The notes beneath the pieces were generated by a model. It searched no databases, was not told the DNA's origin, and was given only the letters and a program-made list of their open reading frames with translations. Source: Microbulbifer bruguierae (GTDB taxonomy: Bacteria; Pseudomonadota; Gammaproteobacteria; Pseudomonadales; Cellvibrionaceae). From it: a DNA stretch of 64,000 nucleotides. Below, piece after piece: positions 16,371 to 26,724 of the stretch. The stretch covers positions 3,748,001-3,812,000 of the forward strand of contig NZ_CP118605.1 of the NCBI RefSeq assembly GCF_029869925.1, read 5' to 3'. The translations under genes were made by a program, and so were the position numbers. Position 1 is the first letter of the stretch. Each line of letters begins with the position of its first letter.

Positions 16371-18459
16371 GGGGTACCTCCCGGTAGTCCACGTAATCAA
16401 GGCCAATAGCGCCTTCCGGTACACAGTCGTCAGCCGCTGCCTTTCTGGTGGTCGCGTCACCGATATGGCGGTTGAAGAAGTCGATCATGCGACAGGCGAT
16501 TTCCTTGGTGCTGTCATCTTCGCGGGCACCGTGTGCGGCACGCGGGGCTACGAGGGTTTCCAGTTCGTGATCCTGCGCCAGCAGTGCGTCGCGCATGGCC
16601 CAGAAGTGCTCGATGGGAACACGGGTGTCGCGCTCGCCCTGGATAAGGAACACCGGTGCCTTGATACGCTCGGCATTTTTGGCCGGGGAGCGCTGGCGGT
16701 GGACTTCCGGGTCAGTACCGGTGGCCGCAGCCAGGTAATCGCGACCCGCTTTGCGAATCGGGATATCCCCATGGGTCTTGAACAGTGACATGTCGTAAAC
16801 ACCTACGTAGCCGATACCACACTGGTACAGATCCGGTTCGCGGACCAGTCCTTGCAGCGCAGCATAACCACCGTAGGAGGCGCCGTAAATACAGATGCGG
16901 TCTTCGTCAGCAATGCCGGACTGTATCGCCCAGTAGGTAGCATCGGTGAGATCGTCCTGCATCTCGGTGCCCCAGTGACCGTACCAGTCGTACTCGAAGT
17001 CACGTCCGTAGCCGCCGGAGCCGCGATAGTTCACGTTCATCACCGCGAAGCCAGCGTTCGCCAGCAGGATGCGCTCGCGGTTGTAACCCCAGAAATCACG
17101 CGGACCGTGCGGACCACCGTGGGGCAGAACGATCAGCGGTAACTTCTTCGCCGGTTTGTTGACCGGCAGGGTGATGTAACCGTTGATTTCCAATCCATCG
17201 CGCGCGCTGAAGCGGATGGGGTGGGTGGCGGGTACATTGGTCGGGTCGATCCACTCCGCCTGGTTGGCGAGGTGTTTCAGAGCGCCGTCGAACTGGTTGT
17301 ACAGGTAGTAGGTGCCCTGGCTGCGGTCATCCCGTACATGTACTACCCACTCGTTACCGTCACTGGTGCGGTTGACGATCTGGATGTAGTGGTTCGGGAA
17401 GGTACCCTGCAGACGTTTATGGGTCTGGGCGTAGTGGTTGTCTTCGTCGATATAGATTACCTGCGGGTAATCGTAATTGATGACCGCACCCCAGGGGCTG
17501 CCGTCGTCGTCAAAGAAAACGGTGTCGTAATCCACGTTCGGGTGGCGATAAACCAGCTTCTTCTCACCGGTTTCCACATTGACCTTGTAAAGTCCCTTGG
17601 TGGGAGCCTCCAAGGTGTCTGTGTACCACATCCACTCCTTGCTGCCACGCACCCAGCCGACAGGCGTGAACACACCTTTGCTTTCGTCGTAAACGGTTTC
17701 GTCCCAGTCGCCATTGTCGTTAGCCGTGGCGACGACAACGTGCTTGAAGCTGTCTGGCAGGCGTCCCACCCAGTGGGTGATTTCCTTGTCCTTGTTGAAG
17801 ATCGGGCTACCGGCGCGAATCGGCGAACGCGCGATACGGCTGGTTTTGCTGGTATAGATATTCAGTTTGTAGACATACTGGTAGGGGAAGTTGGTAGAAC
17901 TGCCGGATGGGCTCACCGTTACCCGGTAGTGCTCATCGTCGATTTTGCCCGAAAGGGAACCACCTTCAGAGCCGCCGTAGTCATTGGTTCCGCGCCAGAC
18001 GATGTCTTTGCGGCTACCGTCGACATTCATCCCGGCAATACCGGATCCGCCGATGCCTTCCGAAGTCGCGGACTTGAAGCTGAACTGGAACAGCACGCGC
18101 TCTTTGTTGGCCCAGCGGATTCCCTGAACCCCCATAGCACCGGCCATCTGCATGGTGGAAACCACGCTCATGGTGCGGCGCTCGATAATCACACCGTCCA
18201 CCAGTCCGTCTTCACGCACCTTGCCGGCGGCAAAATATTTGCCGTCCGGTGAAATACGGATATTGGTGTAGGCCGCGGGGCGGAACAGATCCTCAAATGG
18301 AATCGGCAACTCGCCCATGCTGGAAAATTTGGCCGTTGCTTTGTTTTCCTTTTCTGCCGACTTTTCCTCGGCGGCTGCGGACACCGAAACGGCGCCCGCA
18401 AAAGCGACCGCACCTGTAATCAGGGCGGCACCCAGCGCATTTATCTTTAGGATTTTCAT
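16363..18459 (-). CDS. S9 prolyl-oligopeptidase-family peptidase, exported (copy 2)
   Basis: A 698-residue paralogue of the S9 gene at 13419-15497, the same length after a six-residue longer N-terminus. The signal peptide ends near SVSAAAEE. The triad is Ser528 (GASYGGYAAL), Asp611 (QGERDTRVP) and His643 (RAAHGARED). It lies 58 bases after the TonB-dependent receptor gene and its stop overlaps the TonB-C-domain gene, so the three look like one operon. Receptor-peptidase pairing suggests cleavage of an imported peptide in the periplasm; this is inference. Confidence 0.9.
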   Translation of the reverse strand: MKILKINALGAALITGAVAFAGAVSVSAAAEEKSAEKENKATAKFSSMGELPIPFEDLFRPAAYTNIRISPDGKYFAAGKVREDGLVDGVIIERRTMSVVSTMQMAGAMGVQGIRWANKERVLFQFSFKSATSEGIGGSGIAGMNVDGSRKDIVWRGTNDYGGSEGGSLSGKIDDEHYRVTVSPSGSSTNFPYQYVYKLNIYTSKTSRIARSPIRAGSPIFNKDKEITHWVGRLPDSFKHVVVATANDNGDWDETVYDESKGVFTPVGWVRGSKEWMWYTDTLEAPTKGLYKVNVETGEKKLVYRHPNVDYDTVFFDDDGSPWGAVINYDYPQVIYIDEDNHYAQTHKRLQGTFPNHYIQIVNRTSDGNEWVVHVRDDRSQGTYYLYNQFDGALKHLANQAEWIDPTNVPATHPIRFSARDGLEINGYITLPVNKPAKKLPLIVLPHGGPHGPRDFWGYNRERILLANAGFAVMNVNYRGSGGYGRDFEYDWYGHWGTEMQDDLTDATYWAIQSGIADEDRICIYGASYGGYAALQGLVREPDLYQCGIGYVGVYDMSLFKTHGDIPIRKAGRDYLAAATGTDPEVHRQRSPAKNAERIKAPVFLIQGERDTRVPIEHFWAMRDALLAQDHELETLVAPRAAHGAREDDSTKEIACRMIDFFNRHIGDATTRKAAADDCVPEGAIGLDYVDYREVPRG

Positions 18460-18517
18460 CGCTTAACTCCTGCGACCGGCACCCTTGCGGGTGCCGGTCG
18501 ATACATCAGTAAATAAA

Positions 18518-21322
18518 TCAGTCACTCAGGAAGTAGCTGAAGGAGAGGTTGTAGCTGCGACCCATGGGGCTTTGCAGATGGCTCCAGTAGTAAGGCCAGC
18601 GCGGGCTGGTCTCGTCGGAGATCGGCATCGCATTGGTCAGGTTCTGAATACCCAGGCTGACGCCGAGGCGAGCGGTGTGCTGGTAGCGCGCCGTCAGGTT
18701 GGCGGTGTAGAAGGGCTCCAGTTGCTTGGTGCCCACGTAGTTGTCTACACGACCCTGACGCCGGATGAACAGGCCTGCACCCACGGAACGGAAGCCGTTC
18801 AGCGGGTTGTTCCAGCTCAGGCTCAGGTTCGTGCGGGTTGCCGGTACGGACTGGCCGAGCAGGCCAGTGCGCATATCGATTGGCTCGTCGCCAGCAAACT
18901 GTAACCACTCGTGGGACAGGGTGTTGACGTAAACCATGCCCACGCCGAAGTTGCCGTACTGCTTGGACTCAAAGCGCGCGGACGCACGGATATCCAATCC
19001 TTCGACTTCACGATACTCGTGGTTCTGCGGCTCGACGATAATGCTGGTCACACGACCGGAAGCGTCGCGGATCACGCGGTCGCGGATGTTCTGACAGAAC
19101 TGGCTGCCACCCGGGATTGCGCCGTTTGCACACTGCCACTCGTAGTCCATTACGCTGTAGGCGCTTTCCGTCAGTACCAGATCTTCCAGGCGAACCTTGT
19201 ACCAGTCTGCGGAAACGCTCACGTTGTTGGTCGGGGTAAACACAATGCCGAAGCCGACATCGTTACCTTTTTCCTCTTCCAGATCATCGATGCCGCGACG
19301 GGTGTAGTTCACGGTGTAGGACGAGCAGGTGCCGGTAAAGTTTTCACCGTCGTAGCAGTTGCCATTGCTCAGATCCGTGATCGTGGTAAAGCCAGTGGAC
19401 TCACCGTAGATATTGAACATATCCGGTGCGCGGAAGGTCTGCGCGTAGTGACCACGGAGCTTGATTTCATCAAACAGCCGGTAGTCAAACTTCACGCTGG
19501 AAGTATTGCGACCGCCGATCGCACTGGAGTCGTCGTAGCGGTCCAGGCGCGTTGCCAAGGTCACGTTCAGATCTTCGAACACCGGTATCAGGAATTCGGC
19601 ACCGAACGCCTTGCGATCGCGGGAACCGTGCGCGCTGGTAGCACCAATGTTGAGCCAGCCGTGGCCGCTCTGGTCCCGTGAACGCTCATCCGGGTCGATG
19701 TTAGTTTCCTGGCTGGCCCAGTCGACCACGACGGCCATGGTGACCGGGTTGTACAGGACACCAAAATCGCTCAGTTCGCCGACGACCTTGAAGCTGACGT
19801 TTTCTGAAGCTGAGCTGGCAAAGGTGGTGGCCTGTCCCATCAGTGACTCTTCATCTACGGAAGCATCGCGGTAGATGTTGTTGACCAGTCCGTTGTCGAA
19901 GAAGTCGGAGTCGACCTGATAGACGCCGCTCGCCAGCTCCGCATAACCACCGGAGCCGTCAAACAGCCAGTCATTCAGGACGTCTTCACGCAATGCGCCG
20001 TATTTCTGGACCACGTTGTAGCGGGCTTTGGAGTAACCTACATCCCAGTTCCAGACATTGCCGCCCAGATCTAATTCGCCCTCTACGCCCATCATCACGG
20101 TCCACATTTCCTGGTCGTAACTGGACTCGGTATAACCCAGGTCGTGGGCAAAGGAGCGACCGATCACGGCATATTTGGAAAAGTCTTCGTTGTAGACCAC
20201 ACCGCGCCAGCTGTTGGCGGGGATGGAGCTGGCCGCATCCTGCTTGGTTGCCAGAACGGTGACAAAACCGGACGTGGTGTCGGTGAACTGGTAGCGCCCA
20301 TCCACAAACATCGAGGTGCGGTCATGCTCCTGCTGCATCGCAACGCCGGGAGAGCCGTCATAGTTACACACGGTGTGGCCGTCTTCGCTGTACGTCTCGG
20401 AGGCATACATGCCATTTTCGGCACAGTCGTAGCCCGACGGTGACAGCGCGTTGGTGGTGCCATTGGCGAGGTCGACTTCTGCGATCGACAGTCCGGTGGC
20501 CAGGAACTTGCGATTGTCCAGGTAGCTCACTTCGTCGCCGTACACCGGCTCGGTGGTCAACTGCTCCATACTGAAAGTTACAGAGCCGCGCTCGAAGGCT
20601 TTACCGGTAATAAAAGAGGTCAGGTTGGCCATGCCGTAGCCGTCTTCGTAGACGCCGGTGACATGGCTGATTGCCGTCTGCTCCATGTCACGCTTGGTGA
20701 TCATATTGATCACGCCGCCAACTGCATCGGAGCCGTAAATGGCCGAGGCGCTGCCGCTCAGTACTTCCGTACGGGAAACCGCGGAGCCGGGAATGACACC
20801 CATGTCGGTACCGTTCTGCTCGCCGCCGAAGGGCAGCGGGTAGTCGGCAATACGACGGCCGTTGACCAGTACCAGGGTGCGCCCGGTACCCAGACCGCGC
20901 AAGTTGGCCTCGCTGGCGCCGACGGTATAGCCGGACAGCAGGTTGCCGGACTTGCCTTCACGGTAGCCGGTGTTTTCCGACAGGGAGTCGATGACTTCCG
21001 CAATGGTGTTAAGGCCGCGCGCTTTCATGTCCTCGTCGGTGATCACCGTCATGGGATCGGGACCGTCGAACGAGTTGCGCGGAATCAGCGACCCGGTGAC
21101 CTGGATGGTTTCGATGGCCGCACCGGGCTGCACGACCAGATCGTCGTCGCCGCTGATCACGGTACGGGACTTTTTCTTTGCTTTAGCAGACTTCGCGTCC
21201 TGCTGCTGTTCGCTGCTTTCTTTCTTGTTCTCGTCGCTGCCTTCCTGCGCAATCAGCGGCATGGAAGCAGACAGTCCGAGCACAAGCGCAACGCAAAGCG
21301 AGAGCTTATTTTTTTCAAACAT
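18518..21322 (-). CDS. TonB-dependent receptor linked to S9 peptidases
   Basis: A 934-residue receptor starting at ATG 21322 with a CAGGA Shine-Dalgarno; an in-frame upstream ATG adds nine unlikely residues. After the signal peptide comes a charged Lys/Glu/Gln-rich stretch, a TonB-box-like IETIQVTGS, a plug (GRTLVLVNGRRIADYP, ASAIYGSDAVGGVINMITK) and a 22-strand-type barrel ending SFSYFLSD. The barrel contains several Cys, which is somewhat unusual and may reflect disulfides in surface loops. The gene is followed by the S9 peptidase and TonB-C genes and preceded, 89 bases away, by the autotransporter. The ligand is unknown; a peptide is the best guess from context. Confidence 0.92.
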   Translation of the reverse strand: MFEKNKLSLCVALVLGLSASMPLIAQEGSDENKKESSEQQQDAKSAKAKKKSRTVISGDDDLVVQPGAAIETIQVTGSLIPRNSFDGPDPMTVITDEDMKARGLNTIAEVIDSLSENTGYREGKSGNLLSGYTVGASEANLRGLGTGRTLVLVNGRRIADYPLPFGGEQNGTDMGVIPGSAVSRTEVLSGSASAIYGSDAVGGVINMITKRDMEQTAISHVTGVYEDGYGMANLTSFITGKAFERGSVTFSMEQLTTEPVYGDEVSYLDNRKFLATGLSIAEVDLANGTTNALSPSGYDCAENGMYASETYSEDGHTVCNYDGSPGVAMQQEHDRTSMFVDGRYQFTDTTSGFVTVLATKQDAASSIPANSWRGVVYNEDFSKYAVIGRSFAHDLGYTESSYDQEMWTVMMGVEGELDLGGNVWNWDVGYSKARYNVVQKYGALREDVLNDWLFDGSGGYAELASGVYQVDSDFFDNGLVNNIYRDASVDEESLMGQATTFASSASENVSFKVVGELSDFGVLYNPVTMAVVVDWASQETNIDPDERSRDQSGHGWLNIGATSAHGSRDRKAFGAEFLIPVFEDLNVTLATRLDRYDDSSAIGGRNTSSVKFDYRLFDEIKLRGHYAQTFRAPDMFNIYGESTGFTTITDLSNGNCYDGENFTGTCSSYTVNYTRRGIDDLEEEKGNDVGFGIVFTPTNNVSVSADWYKVRLEDLVLTESAYSVMDYEWQCANGAIPGGSQFCQNIRDRVIRDASGRVTSIIVEPQNHEYREVEGLDIRASARFESKQYGNFGVGMVYVNTLSHEWLQFAGDEPIDMRTGLLGQSVPATRTNLSLSWNNPLNGFRSVGAGLFIRRQGRVDNYVGTKQLEPFYTANLTARYQHTARLGVSLGIQNLTNAMPISDETSPRWPYYWSHLQSPMGRSYNLSFSYFLSD

Positions 21323-21411
21323 ATTCAATTCCTGCGGGCAAATGCCCATCTGAAATTCCTGGGCGATCCAAAATCAGGGGGCGCGGGTCGCGCCCCCCTC
21401 TGTTGTGCGAA

Positions 21412-24400
21412 TTACAGGCTGCGATAGACGGAGAAGTGGGCGTTCAGGCCGTTCTTGTCCGCTTCGCCGTCGTAAATGCCAACGCCGGTTTTGAAGGTCC
21501 ACTGCTTGTATTTGCCGTCGACACCCAGGTCGACACCAAACTCGCTGCCGGACACTTCGCTGTTGAACGACACACCGTTGGAGTGCAGGTCGTGCACGTC
21601 ATGGTTGCTGCTGTTCGCCAGGCTGAAGGTCGCGTAGGGCACTGCGAAGCCATCCTTGAGCGAGAAAGACTTGCTCAGGTTCAGGCCAGCGGCGGCACGG
21701 CTGGTGCTGCCCAGGTTGTAGGCGTAGTCGTAGTTGCCGTCGGAAGAGGTGAAATCATCGATCTCAACTTTGACGTCACTCCACTGCGCGAAGGTAGTCA
21801 TGGCAATGCCGGATTCCAGCAGGTAGGTCCAGCCACCTTCGAAGCTTGCACCGAACGCCTTACCGGAAGTCATTGCGCCGGAGTCGTAGGACTGAACGCT
21901 CGCATCAAACTTCACGTTCTGAACCATGGCGTTCACGTAGAAGTCACTCATGCTCCAGCTGCCGTTCAGGGCGAAGGTCTCGGTGTCCAGCGCCGCGGAA
22001 GACTGCTGCTGCAGCTGGTTGCCATCGGCAGAACCCAGACCGACCATCGGGCTGATGGACAGCCAGCTGTCGCCCAGCTTGGTGGCGTAAGTGGCACCGG
22101 CTACCTGGCCGCTGATCAGCTGGGTGAAGCCCAGAGACTGACCGGCAACGTCGCCCTTGCTGTCGATGTCGCTATCGGTGTGGAACACGGTGGACCAGGC
22201 GCTCAGGCCTTCGCTGCGGCCGTATTCGCTGGCGTTGGCGGATCGCTCACCGGCGAAAATGGCAGAAGCGGAACGCAGCCAGAAGCTCTCGGCCAAGTGG
22301 GATACGGAGCTTGCCGCAGCACCCAGGTGAGACAGGCCCGCGGTGTAGGCGATGACCCAGTCACCGTTGCCATCCTGCTGCATTTCTGCATTCAAGATGG
22401 TGTCGGCGAATTCGCCACCGACGGCAGTCAATACCAGATCACCCATGTCGGTGTTGCCGTTGATGTCGAGTACGGCACCGGTGGTGATTTCACCTTTGCC
22501 CTGCTCCAGCACATTCATGGCCACGCCCAGGCTGGACGGAGCGCGGGAAGTGCCGCTGGTGTTGCTGGAGACTGCCGTCAGGTCGCCGTTGATCACGATC
22601 TTGTCGTGAGCAGTGTTGCTGACGTCTACCAGGAACAGACCATTTTTGCCCTGAACGGTGGTGAAGTTCACATCGCCGTTGATGGTCAGGGTATCGCCGG
22701 CTTCGCCGTTGACACTGGAGATGGTCACGTAGCTGTCGCCGCTGGAATAGTTGTCCATGCGGCCAGAACCCAGCTCGATGACGTTGTCGCCACTGAACAG
22801 GATATCGCCGAAGACGTTGCGGAAGAGGTTGTCACCTTCGCCCAGGTCAATCTTGTCATCGGTCAGGATCATGGTACCGGCGCCAACCAGGTAGCCGTTT
22901 TCATCCACCTGAACCCCGTTGTACAGGATGTCATCGCCCGCACCGCTGCGGATGGAACCCGCAATATTGCCGCGGTTGAGGATCTGGGTGTTGAAGTCTT
23001 CGGTGGACTTGATGGCGTAGCCTTCGTCACCGGAGACACTGATGTTGCCATAGTTGATCACGGTGCCTACCAGCTCGCCGACAACGTTGCCGTTCTCGTC
23101 AACCTGGCGGATACCGGCGGAAGACAGCTGGATACCCACGGAATCTTCGCCACCGACGATGGTGCCGGTGTTGACGGCCTGGGCCAGGGTGCCGTAGGCC
23201 TGCATGCCGATGGATTCATCGCCGACCACAATGGTGCCGGTGTTCTGGGCTGATGAGTAACGGCTGAGCGCCTGCATACCGGTGGAGTTGTCGCCGGTTT
23301 CCACCATGCCCTGGTTTACCGCCGTGGCCTGGATATGACCTTGCGCAACGATACCCGCCGCGTTATTGCCAACAGAGATGCTGCCGTCTGCGCCCTGGAT
23401 ACTGGCGGCGTAGAAGGCACCGGAGAACATGCCGGCCACTTCGTCGCCGCCGGTGATGCTGCCCTTGTTGTACAGGGTGGCCGCCAGACCTTCGTTGAGC
23501 AGGGTGCGCATGCCGGCTGCAATTTGGACTTCGGAATTGCTGAGCATGCTGCCGCTGCCGATGTTGATGCTGCCGCTGTTGTAGCCCAGGGTGATGTAGC
23601 CGTTGACCGCCATACCGGAAGAGTGATCGCCGGTGGTGATCACGCCGGTGTTGACCGCAACTGCAGTGGCCTGGTGGTTGAAGTCGTCGGTCATCAGTGC
23701 ACCGGTGGTGAACACGTTGGACGACACCATGCCGAAGGCGCGGTCACCGGTGGTGATATTGCCGCTGTTCTGCGCCAGGGCATAGGCGTCCCAGCCGCCG
23801 GCAGTTACAGAGACGACGCCTGCGGAGCTGGAGCTGTGACTGTAATTGCGGAACTCGATCTCGTTGGCATCGAGCAGGTGGCCGCTACCGACGGTGACAT
23901 TACCCTCGTTGATGACATAGCTGGAGCCGTGCCAGCTGTAGGAGGCGATACCGTTGGCGGTGTTGCCAGCATTGACGTCACCGGAGTTCAGGATGAAGTG
24001 GTCGGCAAGGCCTTCGATGTTGTGGTTGTTCACCAGGATGCCGGAAGTCCTGATGGTGGAAGCAGAGTAGGTTCCCGGAGTCATGGCGTGCTGGCCATCG
24101 CCTACAGAGATACTGCCCTGGTTTTCCACGATAATGGTGCCGTAACGGGCGGTCGCGTCGATGCCGTGGGAGAAGTCGGACAGACTGATATCACCGGTAT
24201 TCAGAATACTGATGGTGCTCAGCTCGATGCCGTCAGTGATCTCAATCTTGTTGTATTCCCATACATCTTCAAGCGCGATTTCACCGGCCGCGTAGGCCTC
24301 CATGTCGGCTTCGTGGTGGGCAAGGTTGTTGGCGTTGATTTCATCAACCACGTCCTGGCCGTACTGGGTCCACTTGACCGCGCTGCCAAGCAGGTTGGAG

Positions 24401-26724
24401 CCGATGGCAGACACGTCGATACCGCGGGACCATTGCGCACGGGTGGTCATGGCGCCGTTTTCGTTGTACTCGGTCAGGTGGCTGACGTCGGCCGCATCAA
24501 TGTTGCCGGAGTTGACGATGGTGACATCACCGTTCTCGAAACCACCGAACATTTCTGCAGTGGTCGCATCAATAGCGCCGCCAGACAGTTCCACGGCGTC
24601 CAGGTTGCCGGGGTTAGCCTGTACCTGGATCGCGGTACTGCCGGCACCGTGCAGGTACATATCGCCCTGGTTGTCGATCACGGTTTCACCCACGCCCTGG
24701 GTCAGGATGCCCTTGCCGAGAGCGCCGACTTCGATATCGCCGGTGTTCTGGATGGTGGTGGAACCGTTGCCGATGGCGTGGATCGCCGCACCGAAATAGG
24801 TGCCGGACATATCGATATCACCGGCGTTGCCGATCACGATATCACCGCGGTCATCGAAGTAGCCGTTGGCGACCCAGTCCACCGTTTCGATGTAGTGCTT
24901 GGTGGTGCCGGATTCGTAGTAGCCAGTGGGGCGACCGATAAAGTTCAGGATCGGCTTGTCGTAGGTGTAGTAAATACCTTCCTGCCCGGTAGCAACGACT
25001 CGGTCAGTGGGCAGACGCTGGGTGGTGGAGTTGTGGTCGATGGTAGTTTCGCCATCGCGGCTGGTAAGGCCGTTTTCAACCAGGTTCGCGTCTGCTTCGC
25101 CTTCTTCTACGGTGAAGTAAGGCTTGGGCGGGCAGCCGAAGAAGGGGTTACACGCAGCGCCACCGGTTGCTTTTTCCAGGTTGGTAGCCAGCTGGGCGTT
25201 GGTGGACGCATAGATACCAACGCCTCCGATGCCGTCGGCCACATCGATGTCACCGGTATTGGTAATGGCAACGCCAGCACCGGACGGGTTTTTGGCACTG
25301 ATGGCTACGGAGGCCTCGCCGACGGAAATGCTGCCAGTGTTTTCAATGACAATAACGCTGTCGTTGGTGTCGACGACGTGGGCGTTTACTTCGTAGTCCT
25401 TATAGAAGTGACTGTAAGAGGGGGGGGTAAATCTGCCGAAGAAAATACGGCTGGAGTTGTACTCGACCGCGTAAGCGTTTGCGGCGGTGTAATTGTAGGT
25501 ATGCGCAACTTCGGTCTGAACTTCGCTGGACGCGCTGATGCCGTAAGCCGCATCGCCGGTGTTGATATCACCGCTATTGCTGATGGCGATATCGCCTTCG
25601 CCGGTTGCGATATTGATGGCGTGGGAAATATTCCCGGTGGTGATCGCACCGGTGTTGTTGACAACAATGTCACCACTGGTGCTGCTGGCGTTGATACCGG
25701 CAGTTGCGATGGTAACTGAGTGGACATCTGCTTCGCTGACGAGAATGACATCTTCGCCAGTAAACATGCCGATGTCAGCGATACCGTCACCGTCGATGTC
25801 GATATTGTTCAGTGCGGAATAGCGATCCCGTCCCAGAGCTTCCAGGCCAGCAATGGTGTCGTCACCATCTACGTGCCTCTCTGTGACTTTGGAGTAATAG
25901 GTGATGCTCTGGCCGCTGCCGACGGTAATGTCACCGGTATTCTCGATATGGATGCTGCCCGCTTCGGTCTCCGCAGACAGGACGCCGATCACGCCACCTT
26001 CAAAGGTGCCTTCAGCCGCAACCAGGATGTTTACTTCATCCAGGGGGCCGGTACCGACCCACTTGTTGTAGTCGGCGCTATCCGAGCTTACGCCCAGATA
26101 CTCATCAATCTCGTCGAAGCCGACCTTGCGTTCGAACATAACCCGTTCACCAATCGGGTTGCCTTCTTCGTCCAGTTTGACGTAGCTATCGAAGAACTGG
26201 CCGCTTCTGTTGCCGCCGGAGCCGATTCTCAAACCGATGTCGTAATAGGTGCGCTCAACACCGTCGGGCAGTTCGATGCCCTCGTCACCGGTTTTGGCGA
26301 TATCGCCGTTGTTTTCGATGGTGATGGAGCCTTCGGCTTCCACGTTGGCAACGGCTGCGGTGGTGGAGGTCACGACAACGCCGGTAGCGGTGCTGCCTTC
26401 GGCAACCACTACGGAGATATCACCGGCAACGATGATCGGGGCACCGGTTTCGGAATCGAGAACTACTTCGCCAGTGGTTTCATCCACCACGGTCATGTCG
26501 GCGACGTCGTAGCTGATGGTCTCGTCAAAAGCACCGGTACAGGTAACGCTGTCGCCGGCCATTGGTGCACCGAGCTCGCCTGGGGCACAGGCGATTTCCG
26601 CCGCAGCGGCATAGCCGGGCGTGCCGACTGCAATGGCAGTCACCGCAGCAGTAGTGAAGAGGGCCTTGCGAACCGCTGACGTCAGCTCGCTCGGGGTGCC
26701 GGGAAAGCCTTTTAATACGGCCAT
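21412..26724 (-). CDS. Giant autotransporter with repeat-rich beta-helix passenger
   Basis: A 1770-residue type V secretion protein. I choose ATG 26724 behind GGGGAG. The signal region is long, with about 20 residues before the hydrophobic core (ALFTTAAVTAIAVG). The passenger, roughly residues 45-1470, contains dozens of degenerate repeats of the type ENTGDITVGSG / NSGDINTGDAAYGI, typical of a parallel beta-helix. The final 290 or so residues (from about GLSHLGAAASSVSHLAESF) form the autotransporter barrel. The passenger is almost free of Cys apart from pairs near both the N-terminus and the CNPFFGCPP loop. No protease motif is seen in the passenger. It may be an adhesin or surface binding protein; its place next to a TonB receptor and S9 peptidases hints at substrate capture. 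Confidence 0.87.
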   Translation of the reverse strand: MAVLKGFPGTPSELTSAVRKALFTTAAVTAIAVGTPGYAAAAEIACAPGELGAPMAGDSVTCTGAFDETISYDVADMTVVDETTGEVVLDSETGAPIIVAGDISVVVAEGSTATGVVVTSTTAAVANVEAEGSITIENNGDIAKTGDEGIELPDGVERTYYDIGLRIGSGGNRSGQFFDSYVKLDEEGNPIGERVMFERKVGFDEIDEYLGVSSDSADYNKWVGTGPLDEVNILVAAEGTFEGGVIGVLSAETEAGSIHIENTGDITVGSGQSITYYSKVTERHVDGDDTIAGLEALGRDRYSALNNIDIDGDGIADIGMFTGEDVILVSEADVHSVTIATAGINASSTSGDIVVNNTGAITTGNISHAINIATGEGDIAISNSGDINTGDAAYGISASSEVQTEVAHTYNYTAANAYAVEYNSSRIFFGRFTPPSYSHFYKDYEVNAHVVDTNDSVIVIENTGSISVGEASVAISAKNPSGAGVAITNTGDIDVADGIGGVGIYASTNAQLATNLEKATGGAACNPFFGCPPKPYFTVEEGEADANLVENGLTSRDGETTIDHNSTTQRLPTDRVVATGQEGIYYTYDKPILNFIGRPTGYYESGTTKHYIETVDWVANGYFDDRGDIVIGNAGDIDMSGTYFGAAIHAIGNGSTTIQNTGDIEVGALGKGILTQGVGETVIDNQGDMYLHGAGSTAIQVQANPGNLDAVELSGGAIDATTAEMFGGFENGDVTIVNSGNIDAADVSHLTEYNENGAMTTRAQWSRGIDVSAIGSNLLGSAVKWTQYGQDVVDEINANNLAHHEADMEAYAAGEIALEDVWEYNKIEITDGIELSTISILNTGDISLSDFSHGIDATARYGTIIVENQGSISVGDGQHAMTPGTYSASTIRTSGILVNNHNIEGLADHFILNSGDVNAGNTANGIASYSWHGSSYVINEGNVTVGSGHLLDANEIEFRNYSHSSSSAGVVSVTAGGWDAYALAQNSGNITTGDRAFGMVSSNVFTTGALMTDDFNHQATAVAVNTGVITTGDHSSGMAVNGYITLGYNSGSINIGSGSMLSNSEVQIAAGMRTLLNEGLAATLYNKGSITGGDEVAGMFSGAFYAASIQGADGSISVGNNAAGIVAQGHIQATAVNQGMVETGDNSTGMQALSRYSSAQNTGTIVVGDESIGMQAYGTLAQAVNTGTIVGGEDSVGIQLSSAGIRQVDENGNVVGELVGTVINYGNISVSGDEGYAIKSTEDFNTQILNRGNIAGSIRSGAGDDILYNGVQVDENGYLVGAGTMILTDDKIDLGEGDNLFRNVFGDILFSGDNVIELGSGRMDNYSSGDSYVTISSVNGEAGDTLTINGDVNFTTVQGKNGLFLVDVSNTAHDKIVINGDLTAVSSNTSGTSRAPSSLGVAMNVLEQGKGEITTGAVLDINGNTDMGDLVLTAVGGEFADTILNAEMQQDGNGDWVIAYTAGLSHLGAAASSVSHLAESFWLRSASAIFAGERSANASEYGRSEGLSAWSTVFHTDSDIDSKGDVAGQSLGFTQLISGQVAGATYATKLGDSWLSISPMVGLGSADGNQLQQQSSAALDTETFALNGSWSMSDFYVNAMVQNVKFDASVQSYDSGAMTSGKAFGASFEGGWTYLLESGIAMTTFAQWSDVKVEIDDFTSSDGNYDYAYNLGSTSRAAAGLNLSKSFSLKDGFAVPYATFSLANSSNHDVHDLHSNGVSFNSEVSGSEFGVDLGVDGKYKQWTFKTGVGIYDGEADKNGLNAHFSVYRSL

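Noticed and set aside
17221..18252. A 343-codon frame opposite an S9 gene
   Set aside because: Antisense shadow; equivalent shadows appear opposite the paralogue.
13419..21322. Lasso-peptide biosynthesis cluster
   Set aside because: Receptor and S9 peptidase fit, but no precursor, B or C maturation genes or sigma/anti-sigma pair are seen.
21403..25719. Long open frames (616 and 794 codons) on the + strand opposite the autotransporter
   Set aside because: They are opposite a clear coding frame with repeats; their residues mirror the repeat codons and contain no domain or ribosome site.
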